Source: Ridgeia piscesae (lineage: Eukaryota > Annelida > Polychaeta > Sabellida > Siboglinidae). From it: a stretch of DNA of 64,000 nucleotides. Numbering within the stretch: position 1 is the first letter of the stretch; every line of letters begins with the position of its first letter. The notes under the pieces are model-generated. The model saw nothing but the letters and a program-made list of their open reading frames with translations, made no database searches and was not told where the DNA came from. The translations under genes were made by a program, and so were the position numbers. The stretch lies in NCBI GenBank assembly GCA_025642075.2, contig JAODUO010000422.1:125001-189000 (forward strand), given 5' to 3'. Below, piece by piece: positions 14,001 through 25,085 of this stretch.

Positions 14001-15499
14001 AGTAAATAAAATTTAGAAATATCAACAGACACAAACGCATCGCCTAACAGTATTTTGTGTAAAGCTAACTTATATAGTGATTTCACAGTAACCATGTACC
14101 GGTAGCTGCGAAAAGATGTTGAGTTGTCGTCAAGATCTGCGGGCTTGTTTTGTGAAGTTTCTTCGTTAGAGGAATGCAAGTGAATTTCTTTGTAACAAAG
14201 TGTATGCATATGTATGTGAGACATGTGAGAAGTTTGGCGGCTGTTTGTTGTCGTTTTCATGGTTAGGTCAGAAAGTAAAAGACAGTTCATGCCACATCAT
14301 TCTGCTTCTAAAATGGCGTAGTCCATAAAATTTTGATTTCTATATTTTATTCTGGTAAGCCGCTGACATTGTTATGATTGTTGTTGGAAGTTGTTATTTT
14401 GTATTAACTCTGTTAGGCCCATATCACCAAAGCATTGACTTTTGCTTCCCTTTTAGAGCTGAGGAAGGAGGCTGGTATAAAAGACAATTTTAGAAAGAAG
14501 CTGGTAAGCAGAGTAGATCGACACTATACTATAGAAATGGACGTGACCTGAGGGTTCACATAATTTATATTTATTTGCACTGCCCCTTTAATTATTATAA
14601 TCCATGGCTTCAAGAGGGTAACAATGGTTAGTTCTGGGTATTTGGAGAAGATGAATACCTCCATCATACGTTAGATTTCACAACAGAAACATGACAGGTG
14701 GTTCGTTCCATGCCAGTCATAGATCTAACTCTGTGGCCACGGGGCAAGTTGGCATTGCTTACACAGGTTTGCTTAAGCCATAAATAGTTGATTTTTCCCA
14801 TGCAAGTTGGTCACAGTTCACAGAAAAAACTTCACACGTTGCAAAACAGATGTTTCGGCCCTACTGCTAGTATAGCCTACTATAGGCCTATAGCTACTGG
14901 CATAACTCATTGAGGCCAAAAACATAACCTGGTACCTGTGGACCCAGTACTCCTGGGCAGTTTTAGGCATTTGGCCTCATTTTTTATCAGTAGACATTAC
15001 GAAGGCGAACCTGCAAGCAATGACAATGTCAACGACAATCTCTGGCTCTGCAGTGCAATCACTTGAATCAGCAATGGGAAACAATTCGCAAAGTCATATG
15101 CCACGGCATGCATAAATTGTAGTTTGGCTCAAGTTACTTGAGATAAGTAATAGTTAGATAAACTCATAAACAAATTACAATAGGTGAACAGCCCTTGAAA
15201 TAAGGACTTCAAAACAACCATCAAAAGCCTATTCTGGCTCTGCGCCTAGCCCCCTAGGCCTAGGGCCATGCTACCCTAGCCAACGGCATTGCGGATGATT
15301 GCCACGCCACTGGCGACACTCAGAAACGACTTAACAAACATAGAAGATTTTACTAAGACAACGCAAACAAAATAACAAGAATAATCCTCACAACTTGCGC
15401 CAGCACTATGGTACCGGGAGAAACGTCTGAGCCCTTTACGAAGAACCAAATAAATGTAAACAAAGTCAGTCGCAGCACGCCCACCGCTGTCGCCGCCAT
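3981..15499 (-). CDS. Histidine acid phosphatase, ACP2/prostatic type (5' part, five exons)
   Basis: Minus-strand gene of the histidine acid phosphatase family, enzymes that hydrolyse phosphomonoesters in lysosomes or outside the cell through a phosphohistidine intermediate. Five exons, 15392-15499, 8565-8657, 7703-7798, 6437-6589 and 3981-4076, all join in phase 0 and give 182 residues. Visible: a hydrophobic N-terminal signal sequence, catalytic RHGDRSP just after the exon 1-2 junction, the WPQGLG segment, [12 protein letters not shown], and [10 protein letters not shown]. These occur in the family order and spacing. The C-terminal half, including the catalytic HD motif, must lie left of base 1, so the gene is cut by the window. 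Introns hold 46-bp, 35-bp and 42-bp minisatellites. I cannot tell a lysosomal (ACP2) from a secreted form because the C-terminal tail is missing. Confidence 0.93.
4147..6030. repeat. 35-bp minisatellite, about 53 copies
   Basis: Tandem array in acid phosphatase intron 4, with the unit core gacgtctccacacagaggtg. The central copies are almost identical. The last ten or so near 5670-6030 are degenerate, with cttcacacagaa variants and deletions. The unit is not a multiple of three on its own, but all frames are open for long stretches. Its start lies about 70 bases upstream (in transcript sense) of exon 5. Confidence 0.95.
6437..6589 (-). CDS. Acid phosphatase exon 4
   Basis: 51 codons, phase 0. 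The acceptor is tctcactag and the donor AGG|GTAGGT. It contains [20 protein letters not shown] and [11 protein letters not shown], both highly conserved in lysosomal and prostatic acid phosphatases. This is the strongest family evidence in the gene. Confidence 0.95.
6838..6972. repeat. (TA)n microsatellite with TGTACA interruptions
   Basis: AT-dinucleotide tract broken at regular intervals by gtac steps. It explains all the YIYIYI open frames here. Lies in intron 3 of the acid phosphatase gene. Confidence 0.95.
7703..7798 (-). CDS. Acid phosphatase exon 3
   Basis: 32 codons, phase 0. The acceptor is tgtttacag and the donor CAG|GTACCA. The protein reads [17 protein letters not shown] and then [10 protein letters not shown], with one NTT glycosylation sequon. 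It aligns with the GM..HYELG..LRQRY..FLN.SY segment of the family. Confidence 0.92.
7929..8160. repeat. (TA)n microsatellite cluster
   Basis: Several AT-dinucleotide runs separated by short AT-rich spacers, ending in an (ATA)n tract near 8148-8165. Intronic. Confidence 0.9.
8565..8657 (-). CDS. Acid phosphatase exon 2 (RHGxRxP catalytic motif)
   Basis: 31 codons, phase 0 at both ends. The acceptor is ctttcccag and the donor AAG|GTAGGG. It begins [16 protein letters not shown], which contains the nucleophile histidine and phosphate-binding arginines of the family, and ends [10 protein letters not shown], matching the WPQGLGQLT segment of vertebrate homologues. Confidence 0.95.
8799..8924. repeat. 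Inverted repeats: perfect 31-bp arms around one base, plus a neighbouring hairpin
   Basis: Bases 8850-8880 are the exact reverse complement of 8882-8912, leaving a single-base spacer at 8881. The symmetry continues imperfectly outward (tctttggaca on the left against cctttgacag on the right). Immediately left, 8799-8843 forms a second, imperfect palindrome around ggctataacagcc with AAAGAC/GTCTTT ends. It could be a MITE-like element or a replication-derived palindrome; no target-site duplication is clear. Confidence 0.85.
9487..11338. repeat. 46-bp minisatellite, about 40 copies
   Basis: Array in acid phosphatase intron 1, with the unit core cacatcactttgaacccaac. Variants are few (cccccgtaac, caccataac, or one C fewer) and lie mostly in the left third; the right two thirds are nearly invariant. 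No splice site lies nearby. Confidence 0.95.
11340..15391. other. Rest of acid phosphatase intron 1, no gene seen
   Basis: AT-rich unique sequence with short open frames lacking splice logic or recognisable motifs. I see nothing else I can support. Confidence 0.6.
15392..15499 (-). CDS. Acid phosphatase exon 1 (signal peptide)
   Basis: Encodes 36 residues starting [21 protein letters not shown] hydrophobic core between residues 6 and 21 looks like a secretory signal peptide. The ATG at 15497-15499 sits in the context aagATGGC. The donor reads GTT|GTGAGG at 15391. The exon ends IVLAQV, which joins LFRHGDRSP of exon 2 exactly where vertebrate enzymes read [14 protein letters not shown]. The assignment rests on phase and this alignment, since exon 2 is 6.7 kb away. 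Confidence 0.75.
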
Positions 15500-16575
15500 C
15501 TTGGAGTTTGCAATAAACCGTACCCATATGATTCGCACCATGCGCCACGATAGCCGTGCTGTCAGTTGTTCGCACCCACGACGATTCATATCAGACACGA
15601 TTTATGCCCCATGTATATTTTTTAGTGTGATTTACAAAATAAGCATTACAAAACTTAACAAAATACATTACTTTTCAAATATTGTCCTTTTTGTATGTAG
15701 GATATGAATTGTTTTTTGCATTCAAAATATGCTGCTAACGGGAACCAATAATAATAGGCATGCATATTTTATAATTGTTCACAGAATCAATCAACTAAGT
15801 GAGAATCAGACTGCCCGAATGAAACTTGCCAAAGGCAGATGCATAACTGAATCTGAGCTAAAAACTGATGTTAGGGAACGAGGGACACAGACGTATACAA
15901 AAAAAAGTTGTATTTATATCGTGGTGATTTTGCTTTAATATTGCAAGAACTCCGTCTATGTTTTATAAAATGAATTCACATTTGAAGTGTTTGTATTTAT
16001 AAAAGGTATACATATCATAGGTAACTATCGTTATTGGCGGATTAAGACATCCGTGGGCCTTAGGCAACCGGCACTTTCGTGGGGCCCGGGTAAAAGTCCA
16101 ACATTACTGCCAGTGCGGGACAAAACATCGAGGCCCTAAGGAAAGTTGCTAACAAACCTAAATGTCATGGGGAGGGTGACATTGTATAAGGCTCCACCCA
16201 GAGCAAAGCAGAAAGAATAATTGGTCTCGACGAACAGCAGGAAAGAATCAACCTAAACATCCCTCGCTGCCATAATTGTGCTCTACAAAATGCACACGAG
16301 CTTAATAATGCCCTCAAGATCTAATAATAACAATATAATACAATACAAAAATATATTCAGGATGGCCCAGCTAAATTCAGCGCACATTAAAATATACACT
16401 GGACTTTTTTCAGTGGGGCTCTCATACACACAATCGTTCATACATACAATATTAAATGATGTAAAATAGTAAGATACATGATGCAACATACATAAAATAT
16501 AAATTAAATTGAAGTTAATAAATAACATCGACAAAGATACAAACAAACAGGGTATAACTGCGACGTAAGCTGCCC

Positions 16576-16830
16576 TCAGCGCAGTTTGTTAAGACACTTT
16601 ATGTAAAATGTAAAACACGTTTTACGAATATTTTTGAACTCTTTGTAGGTTTGACTAGTTTCGACAATGTTACTTAGATTATTGAAAAGCACAGCTCCTT
16701 CATAATAGAAAAGGATCTTAGCTGCAATACTGCTGACACGTGGTACAAACAGACTGGAGTTAGGGTTTCTGGTAGAGTAGGAGTAAAAGTATTAGGCACG
16801 CATAAATTTGCCTCTGATATACGAGGGTAC
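16576..16830 (-). mobile_element. 3' end of a non-LTR retrotransposon (LINE) reverse-transcriptase ORF, decayed
   Basis: Minus-strand frame ending at TGA 16576-16578. It contains YSTRNPNSSLFVPRVSS, then GAVLFNNLSNI and TYKEFKNIRKTCF. This is the usual C-terminal tail of LINE polyproteins (TR..., P, then G..LWN.LP...FK). The frame is broken by a TAA just upstream of YFYSYSTRN, and no reverse-transcriptase core is present, so this is a 5'-truncated relic. Confidence 0.7.
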
Positions 16831-16995
16831 TCCCTAGAATAGGCACTTACCAACCGTTAAGGTTTTGTGTAATTTTATTTTGTTTTTGGATGTTACCCAT
16901 CCGAGTGAGCGGTGGACGTTAGATATGGTTCGCCGCCTGCAGCGTAGACTCTGAAGGTGATGCTGCCTCAGCCGTGTGTGATCAGACGAGCCTCC

Positions 16996-17106
16996 CACAC
17001 GTGTCTGTCTATGCCAAGTCAGGCGCTCACTGAACGCGTCTCGAGAACCACCCACACTTGTCTGTCTATGCCAAGTCAGGCGTTCACTGAACGCGTCTCG
17101 AGAACC
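16996..17106. repeat. Two-copy direct repeat of about 54 bp
   Basis: Two adjacent copies, each containing tgtctgtctatgccaagtca and ending gaacgcgtctcgagaacc. They differ at only a couple of positions. Near, but not obviously part of, the LINE fragment. Confidence 0.85.
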
Positions 17107-17703
17107 TACTCCACGGGCAGAACTTCATCAACTCTGCAGTCCAGGTCTGGAATTGACTCACATGCACGCAATGCAGAGATCTATGATATGTATATTATAG
17201 TGGTGATCGTAAAAATGACAGTATCTGGCATTTCTGGCAAAACGTTCATATGGGGTCTGATAAAACAGCCTCACAGCACGTCCTATGTTATTTGTATGCA
17301 CACCGTACAGGTCTTGTGTCGCATTCATTTTAGGATATGACTATTGTTTCAATTTGTTTGCGGTAGGTAACTTGGTTAGTTGTTCAAATAATCCATCCCT
17401 GTAATTGGGGAAAAGAACAAGAGACAGACTTTCTACCTGTTTATGCAGTAAACTGGGATGACATACTTATTACTTGTGCCCCAGCTTACTTGAAGTTAGA
17501 GGAGGCATAAAAGTCAACTTTTTCCGCTTGGCTGGCTGGGCTTAGGGAACATTCAGTCAACAAACAGTCATGCTCGTTATTTCCGTGTTTTTGTGGTGAA
17601 ACAACATACTCTACCGCGCTATTTATCTTTTACTCCTGTGTAAGCTGTCGCAAACCATGCAAACTGGTAAACCACTACGACACATTTTCAATGTAGAAAA
17701 CAT

Positions 17704-17709
17704 TTTATT
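17704..17709 (-). terminator. Candidate poly(A) signal AATAAA for the glycosyltransferase gene
   Basis: AATAAA on the minus strand about 400 bases past the stop codon at 18114. It is the first canonical hexamer I noticed on that strand. Position and sequence fit, but no transcript evidence is available. Confidence 0.4.
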
Positions 17710-18113
17710 TACAAACGTCTGCACGTTATAATCACATAAACCGAATCGCTACAATTTTGCGGTTAATACATTAATCATGTATACATATAAAAAGACAAAA
17801 CGGCAATAAATGCTATACATTCAGCTTTGAACTCTTTCGGTGTAGTAGTGGCCTAGCGAACGAGGAGCGACAATTAACTGATTCACTCGCCAGGTGGGGC
17901 GACAATGTATATTATTTATTGTTCTACGCTGTTGTTACACGTCAAAACACGTGAAACTATTATTATGTCATAGTTCATTACCTCCATAAGTCATATGCAG
18001 ATTTAAGTATGACTGAACGCTCCTATCCAGACACACGGAAGACCCACTGCGGTGACTGTAAAGACGCTGCCGCCACCTGGCGAACACGTGGGCAGGCGCC
18101 GGCGTGTCGTCTG

Positions 18114-18746
18114 CTAGAGTTTAAGAAGACCCGCCTTTTTGAGAATGTAACGTCCAATATCGGCAAACATGCCTTTAGCCGCCATCAGATGTTCCTCGCT
18201 CGTCAGTTCTTTCGGCGTCGGCAGCGTCCAATGGAAAGCGTACACGTCGGTCCGCCAATCAAGCGTTTTGCCGCCGCTGTTGCCATGGTGAATGCTCTCG
18301 TCGTGGTAGTTCGGCCACCAGGTGGGGTGACACTTGAACTCAAAGCAGATGACCTGTAGATGAGGGTCTAGTCGCAGCAGTTCGGGATGGCGTTCCTGCA
18401 CTTTGTACGGCTGCCGAAGTCCATTCCACGACCAGTCCTTGTCGATGAACCAACGCATCGATTCCTGAAACAGGCGCCAGTAGGTGGCGTTGCGTTTGCC
18501 GACGGCCACTCCGAAGTTGATGGTGTCGGGGAAGGGCGGGTTCCAGTAGGTCCAATCGTAGGAGCCGACGGCGTCATATGACCGGATGTTCCGGTCTAGT
18601 TCTCGCACGAACACCGTGTCCGTGTCGACATATACTCCGCCATACTTGAGCATGAAGTCCACCCGCCAGATGTCGGTCACGTGAGAGATGACGCTGACGT
18701 CATTGCCGTAAACTGTCCGCGGACTCTCCCGGAAGATCAGCTTCAC
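18114..18746 (-). CDS. Glycosyltransferase exon 3 (catalytic DXD, C-terminus)
   Basis: 210 codons and a TAG stop; the acceptor is ttcgtgcacag. It begins VKLIFRESPRTVYG and contains the DTD motif, an NATYW sequon and the conserved HW near the end. The frame is intact. Confidence 0.93.
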   Translation of the reverse strand: MKLIFRESPRTVYGNDVSVISHVTDIWRVDFMLKYGGVYVDTDTVFVRELDRNIRSYDAVGSYDWTYWNPPFPDTINFGVAVGKRNATYWRLFQESMRWFIDKDWSWNGLRQPYKVQERHPELLRLDPHLQVICFEFKCHPTWWPNYHDESIHHGNSGGKTLDWRTDVYAFHWTLPTPKELTSEEHLMAAKGMFADIGRYILKKAGLLKL

Positions 18747-20747
18747 CTGTGCACGAATAACAGTTTACTTGCAAATTTTGCGTAAATACTTTAATACCTA
18801 ACAATAGAAACACTTAGAAAAATTAGTGAAAGATGCAGAGATGTACCCATAATTGATATGTTTGGTGTTTCCAAACGGGTAGGGCCGACTGCTCTAGCAC
18901 TGCATATTGCATGTCCTCATTCACTAGACATGTCATTATTGGGGGGGGGAGTTTCCGGACAACGAGAAAACTCCCATTAGTATGCTCAAATGCATTGGGG
19001 TATGCTGAATTTTAAGATTTTCGAAGAAAACCTGAAATAACTGATCGTTTTGCAATCTTGTTGCTTCGATAAAATTCAGTAGTGCCTTATAAAATGTAGG
19101 AAAGCAAATAGGCCCTCCTTTATTATTTTGGATACATGTTTTTTGCGTGTTATTAAATTGGCGATACAACAGCCTTAAAACAAGATACATAGACGGTAAC
19201 AAATACAAATTGTATCTCACCTGTTGGTGATCACGAACACGTTGCCAGTATATGCCGGTAGGAGGCGCGTCGCCATGAATGTAGACAACGTCGACCTGTT
19301 GACAGAACACATGGTTACTTTAGATACTCTACTGGAAGAGTTTACCATTGCATATGGACGGTTCGTATTTGATCACTTCTTGTAACAGATGATTAACACT
19401 AAATTGATTTGCGATATGACAATATATGTTACGCCAGAAAGACATAATAGCAATGTATCTAGGGTCTAGGCCTGTGCCAAATTAAAGACAGTAGAATTGT
19501 ATCGCCAAATGTAAAGCAAACCTCACCTTTGCGACGTAGATGAGACTTAGGACGCAGAGGTAGAAGAGGAAGTCCATGGGTCCGCCTCCCAGCCACACGA
19601 TGTGCGCAATGTTGGGAACGAGGTCGTCGAACGACTGTCGCTGTATCGGCACTTCCGGTCGGCCGTAGAACACCTTCCGACTCATCCGGCCGAAGTCCGA
19701 ATCGAGCGTCCAGATGTCCTTCGGGAATAACTTTGACTCTGGCGTGATGCAGACGGGTTTCTGGGCCGCGGCGTTATACTCAGCAATGGAGGCGGCACAC
19801 CGGATGGACGATGTGCGTTTGGCCGGGTCCTGAATGACTGCGCTGACGGACCGAACGCCGGGCAGCCCCCCTTGGGTCAACAGGAAGCCCGTGCCACGGA
19901 TAGCCTCGATGGCGTCGACCATATCGTAGCGGCGCAGACTGATGGGGAACGACGCGAGGATCGTGTTCTCGTTGACGTACATGCCGCCTCGCCGCGTCAA
20001 CCTCTTGTAGACGAACGCCATGTTGACGATGCCGTGGCCGGAGCACATGTTCTCCGTGGTCGTGTTGACGAAGCGCGGCCGGAAGAACGGGTACTGCTGC
20101 TTGATCTCGTCGAACCACGTGTTGTAGAGCCAGTAGTCGAGCACGGGGTAACTGTCGTAGTAGAAGACGACGTTGTCCGGCCGCACGAAGCGCATCACGC
20201 TCATCACGCTCAGGTAGTGCACGAACTCAAACCAGCGTCGTCCGCACCACACGTAGTAGACGGTGTTGGGCGCGAGGCGGGGGTCGAGCAGGACGTCGTT
20301 CGGCAGGCTCTCTATCGCGTCGGGCGCCGGCTTCGGTGCAGCCACGTGCTCCACTCCGCCGACGGCAGGGGGCGCTGTCACGGCTGGCAGTGGTTCCTTT
20401 ATCGCGATGGTTCCTTCGTTCTTAACCCCGATGTTTCCGACTACGTTGTTCCGACGCGGTCTGATTTCGGCGTCGTTCCGGGCCCGATTCGGGTCGTTCA
20501 CGTTCAGGTCGTCTCGCGGGCGGTTGACTACTGCGTCATTTCCTTTCCGGTCAACGGCCAGCAACACGTTGCGCAGCGGGTTGACGATCTCGTCCTGGCC
20601 GGGATTCTCGGGCTCGACGCGACTCTGGAGGCTGTTGCCGACGTGTGACGTCATCACGTAGAGGGCTGACAACATGAGCACGACAACGAGCAACAACCGA
20701 CAGTACTTGCGGATCATCTTCACTGGACACGGGATTAACGTCACCAT
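18114..20747 (-). CDS. Type II membrane glycosyltransferase with two tandem DXD-type (GT32-like) domains
   Basis: Three exons (19527-20747, 19221-19295, 18114-18746) join in phase 0 with GT-AG introns, giving 642 residues. A short cytoplasmic tail is followed by a membrane anchor at residues 17-33 and a charged, low-complexity stem to about 150, the layout of a Golgi glycosyltransferase. Domain 1 (about 160-376) begins NTVYYVWCG and has RRGGMYVNENT where the DXD sugar-binding segment should be. Domain 2 (about 377-642) begins NIAHIVWLGGGP and carries KYGGVYVDTDTVFVREL (DTD at 473-475), INFGVAVGKRN and a C-terminal YAFHWT. The family transfers sugars from nucleotide donors with a divalent metal; donor and acceptor cannot be named. 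Only domain 2 looks catalytic. Translation could also start at the Met of MIRKYC (residue 11). Confidence 0.9.
19221..19295 (-). CDS. Glycosyltransferase exon 2
   Basis: 25 codons reading VDVVYIHGDAPPTGIYWQRV and then RDHQQ. The acceptor is tctgtcaacag and the donor CAG|GTGAGA. The VYIHGD..P.G.YW segment is typical after the first beta strand of these GT-A folds. Confidence 0.92.
19527..20747 (-). CDS. Glycosyltransferase exon 1 (anchor, stem, domain 1, start of domain 2)
   Basis: 407 codons, donor AAAG|GTGAGG. It is G+C-rich with many CpGs, unlike the introns around it. It contains the membrane anchor CRLLLVVVLMLSALYVM, an NTT sequon at about 228, the degenerate YVNENT motif, and the start of the second domain. 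Two acceptor-like AGs lie around the start, at gcctgctgacag just upstream and cccgtgtccag within the first codons. An upstream untranslated exon is therefore possible and would favour the second Met. Confidence 0.9.
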
Positions 20748-20943
20748 TAGGACAGTCTCTGTCAGCAGGCGACAGACGTCATCGCAGCAACAATTCCTGA
20801 AACAGCGAAATGCGCGTCTGTGTCAACGTTCAATGTTCAATGCATTCAACAAGTCTAACACAAAACTGCAGTGGCTGGTAGCTATGGGGAAACACAGAAC
20901 ACATTGCATGAATGGAATAATGCTTTTTGTATAGAAAACATGG

Positions 20944-21196
20944 CCTTTCAACGAACGAACGAGCGAACGAGCGAGCGAACGAGCGAGCGGGCGGACGGAC
21001 GGACGGACGGACGGACGGACGGACGGACGGACGGACGGACGGACGGACGGACGGACGGACGAACGAACGAACGAACGAACGAACGAACGAACGAACGAAC
21101 GAACGAACGAACGAACGAACGAACGAACGAACGAACGAACGAACGAACGAACGAACGAACGAACGAACGAACGAACGAACGAACGAACGAACGAAC
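20944..21196. repeat. Tetranucleotide array, (GGAC)n then (GAAC)n
   Basis: After a short mixed GAAC/GAGC lead, about 16 GGAC units (20997-21060) switch abruptly to about 34 GAAC units (to 21196). It lies about 200 bases upstream of the glycosyltransferase start, in its promoter or 5' intron. It generates the long RTDGRTDG, TNERTNER and VRSFVRSF open frames, which are not genes. Confidence 0.97.
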
Positions 21197-21826
21197 GGGT
21201 GTATGAATGAAATAATAAATGGATGTATGAATGAAATAATAAATGAATGAATGGAGAAAACTAGATATTGGCAAGTGTACAGCCTGGATGGGTCTATAAA
21301 GTAGTACATGTTTGTGTTGGAGTGGCCATTGAACAAACGAACAGCTTTACTTGTCTGTGCGATATGGTGTGTACTAATGGACGATGTAGTACATAGGAGT
21401 GAAAATTCACGAGTGGCAACGATTAGTCCAGGGGCGTGACGTGGGACAAAACACCGAAGAAAGCACAAGCTGAATACGTGTTGGAAGCTTACATCATTGC
21501 ACGGACCAGCCCATGTGTCCGGTTGATGAAAAGCGGCACTAACTGAGAAACAAGTGGAAATGATATGTGGCGAAAGCAACTGGGTCAGTCAGAAGAACAT
21601 GCGAAATTAGTCGAGAATGGAGACGGAAGATTAAGTAATCGACTGAAGACATTTACATCAGAAACTATGAAACGAAAGTCCACGTGGGATGAGAGAGAGG
21701 TGTGTTGATGATAAGCGAGGACTGATCGACAACAGAGCGCGGGACACAACAGAGAGAAGAGGAACAAGAGGAGGAGGAGGAACAACGCTCGGACGGATTC
21801 ACCTCGTAAACGGCTGTGCTTATTCC

Positions 21827-23350
21827 TAATGCAACAGGTTCATAGGACCCAGTAACAGGTTCATAGGACCCAGTAACAGGTTCATAGGACCCAGTAACAG
21901 GTTCATAGGACCCAGTAACAGGTTCATAGGACCCAGTAACAGGTTCATAGGACCCAGTAACAGGTTCATAGGACCCAGTAACAGGTTCATAGGACCCAGT
22001 AACAGGTTCATAGGACCCAGAAACATGTTCATAGGACCCAGTAACATGTTCATAAGACCCAGTAACATGTTCATAAGACCCAGTAACATGTTCATAAGAC
22101 CCAGTATCAGGTTCATAAGACCCAGTATCAGGTTCATAAGACCCAGTATCAGGTTCATAAGACCCAGTAACATGTTCACAAGATCCAGCAACATGTTCAC
22201 AAGACCCAGTAACATGTTCATAAGACTCAGTAACATGTTCATAAGACCCAGTAACATGTTCATTAGACCCAGTAACATGTTCATAAGACCCAGCAACATG
22301 TTCATAAGACCCAGCAACATGTTCATAAGACCCAGCAACAGGTTCATAAGACCCAGTAACATGTTCATAAGACCCAGTATCATGTTCATAAGACCCAGTA
22401 ACATGTTCATAAGACCCAGTAACATGTTCATAAGACCCAGTAACATGTTCATAAGACCCAGTATCAGGTTCATAAGACCCGGTATCAGGCTCGTAAGACC
22501 CAGTAACATGTTCGTAAGACCCAGTAACATGTTCATAAGACCCAGTATCAGGTTCATAAGACCCAGTATCAGGTTCATAAGACCCAGTAACATGTACGTA
22601 AGACCCAGTAACATGTTCATAAGACCCAGTATCAGGTTCATAAGACCCAGTATCAGGTTCATAAGATCCAGTAACATGTTCATAAGACCCAGTAACATGT
22701 TCATAAGACCCAGTATCATGTTCATAAGACCCAGTAACATGTTCATAAGACCCAGTAACATGTTCATAAGACCCAGTAACATGTTCATAAGACCCAGTAA
22801 CATGTTCATAAGACCCAGTAACATGTTCATAAGACCCATTAACATGTTCATAAGACCCAGTATCAGGTTCATAAGACCCAGTATCAGGTTCATAGAACCC
22901 AGTATCAGGTTCATAAGACCCAGTAACATGTTCGTAAGACCCAATAACATGTTCATAGGACCCAGCAACAGGTTCATAGGACCCAGCAACAGGTTCATAG
23001 GACCCAGTTACAGGTCCATAAGACCAAGTAACACGTTCATAGGACCCAGTAACAGGTTCATAGGACCCAGCAACAGGTTCATAGGACCCAGTAACATGTT
23101 CATAGGACCCAGCAACAGGTTCATAGGACCCAGCAACAGGTTCATAGGACCCAGCAACAGGTTCGTAGGACCCACCACAGGTTCATATGACCCAGTAACA
23201 GGTTCATAGGACCCAGCAACATGTTCATAGGACCCAGTAACAGGTTCATAGGACCCAGCAACAGGTTCATAGGACCCAGCAACATGTTCATAGGACCCAG
23301 CAACATGTTCATAGGACCCAGTAACAGGTTCATAGGACCCAGTAACAGGA
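21827..23350. repeat. 21-bp minisatellite, about 72 copies
   Basis: Unit core ggttcataggacccagtaac. There are two variant families: ggttcatagg units at both ends and tgttcataag units in the middle, with gtatca/gtaaca and gcaaca alternates. The 7-codon unit leaves both strands open (LLGPMNL and MFIRPSN repeats). Confidence 0.96.
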
Positions 23351-23394
23351 AGGATACATGAATCATACACGTAACTAATAAAACAACAACGATA

Positions 23395-23880
23395 TAACGA
23401 ATACATACATACATACCCACACACAAACATACATACCCACACACACACATACATACAAACATACATACCCACACACACACATACATACAAACATACATAC
23501 CCACACACACACATACATACAAACATACATACCCACACATACATACATACAAACATACATAACCACACACATATACATACAAACATACATACCCACAGAT
23601 ACATACATACAAACATACATACCCACACACATACATACAAACATACATACCCACATATACATACATACATACCCACACACACATACATACAAACATACAT
23701 ACCCACACATACATACATACATACATACATACAAACATACATACCCACACATACATACATACAAACATACATACCCACACACACACACATACAAACATAC
23801 ATACCCACATACCCACACATACATACATACATACATACATACATACATACATACCCACCCACCCACACACACACACACGT
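23395..23880. repeat. Degenerate (CATA)/(CACA) microsatellite-minisatellite
   Basis: Mixture of acatacataca and acccacacacac blocks with loose higher-order periodicity. It ends in (CATA)n near 23820-23850 and (CA)n at 23863-23880. Confidence 0.9.
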
Positions 23881-23914
23881 ACATAGGTAGCGTACATACA
23901 TATATACATAACAC

Positions 23915-23915
<1 letters not shown>

Positions 23916-23990
<75 letters not shown>
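23916..23990. repeat. (TA)n microsatellite
   Basis: Uninterrupted AT-dinucleotide tract flanked by CA repeats. Confidence 0.97.
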
Positions 23991-23994
<4 letters not shown>

Positions 23995-24787
23995 ACACAC
24001 ACCAGTCATCATTCCTTGAGTAAAACTGTTTTTAATTTGTAACTCTAGACGTTTCAATCACAAGTTGATTCAATTAAACACAATATTATAGAAGATAACA
24101 TAATAAAAATAATAACTACGATTTTTAAAAATGCAAAATAACATTGTTTTCGTCTAGATTTCCTAAATTACATGATAAGTGCATATACAAAATGGGCTTG
24201 GCCATCTTCGCGCAGAGAACAGCTTGGCTGAATGCTTACCATATAATTCCAAGCATTTGCCATTACCTTTCTCGTATATTTTTTGTAGCTTAAAACCATT
24301 TTGGTATGCGCACAACGGATACCGTGACATGTGCGTGGTCAGTCATGCAGAACGGCCACAATAACTAGTCGTGCAGGCCGGTCGTCGGGGGCGAGACATC
24401 CTACATAATTACGATCGACAGTCGACACTGATGAGTAAGACTCGCAGACACAACACCGGGCGGCGTGTACGTACAACACAGCAATATAAACATCGTTGAC
24501 ATTTTATGAGCTATGAATATGACATTTTGATGCTCGATCAGGCAATGTGTGTGTATTGTCAAAGCCGGCAATTAACACTTGCCTGCGCTATATCGCCGAT
24601 ACGCGTGGACTGGTTTTCAGTGAATTAACGAGTACACAAGACATTCCTACTACGGGTGCGACTTGTTAATTGGTCGCGGGCAATCGTTGATACTACTCGT
24701 TGACTTGAAACACTCATGCACTGCGCATTCCAGTGACGATAGCGAGGTTGACCTCATGACAAACCGGTAACACGTCGTGCTTTCACT

Positions 24788-25085
24788 CACCAGTCCGAGC
24801 TGTCTGCCGCCGGGTCTTCTACTGCTGTATTTTGCCACGTTGGAACACCTCAAGACCACGACTAAACCGATACAAAGGTGCGAACTCGAATCCACAGCAC
24901 GTGCAAATGTCCGCTCAAAATGGCTGTCGTTCTTAGTGAAAACACACGATACATATAAGCTGGATCGAGCCGCAAGAATAACCGGTATTCGCGAGTCACT
25001 CAGACGTGTCGGCGGTCACGCCTCACTGAGCACCGTCTGCTTTTGTTGCGCGCGCCGTCTAGAGGCAAACAGAGAACTGGGTTGA
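24788..25085 (-). promoter_or_regulatory. CpG-rich segment with strong splice donor: candidate promoter and untranslated first exon
   Basis: This stretch is richer in CpG than its surroundings. On the minus strand it ends in CTCGGACTG|GTGAGTG at 24787, a near-perfect 5' splice site. There is no ATG in the open frame leading to it, so it would be 5' UTR. The nearest downstream gene on this strand is the glycosyltransferase, whose first coding exon has an acceptor-like AG just before its ATG. The link would place the 21-bp array in a 5' intron. This is inference only. Confidence 0.35.

Noticed and set aside
16834..17340. Short open frames around the 54-bp direct repeat
   Set aside because: Both strands are open only across the duplication; no recognisable domain or splice logic.
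21826..23209. Leucine/methionine repeat proteins on both strands
   Set aside because: Artefacts of the 21-bp minisatellite; both strands are open simply because the unit is seven codons without stops.
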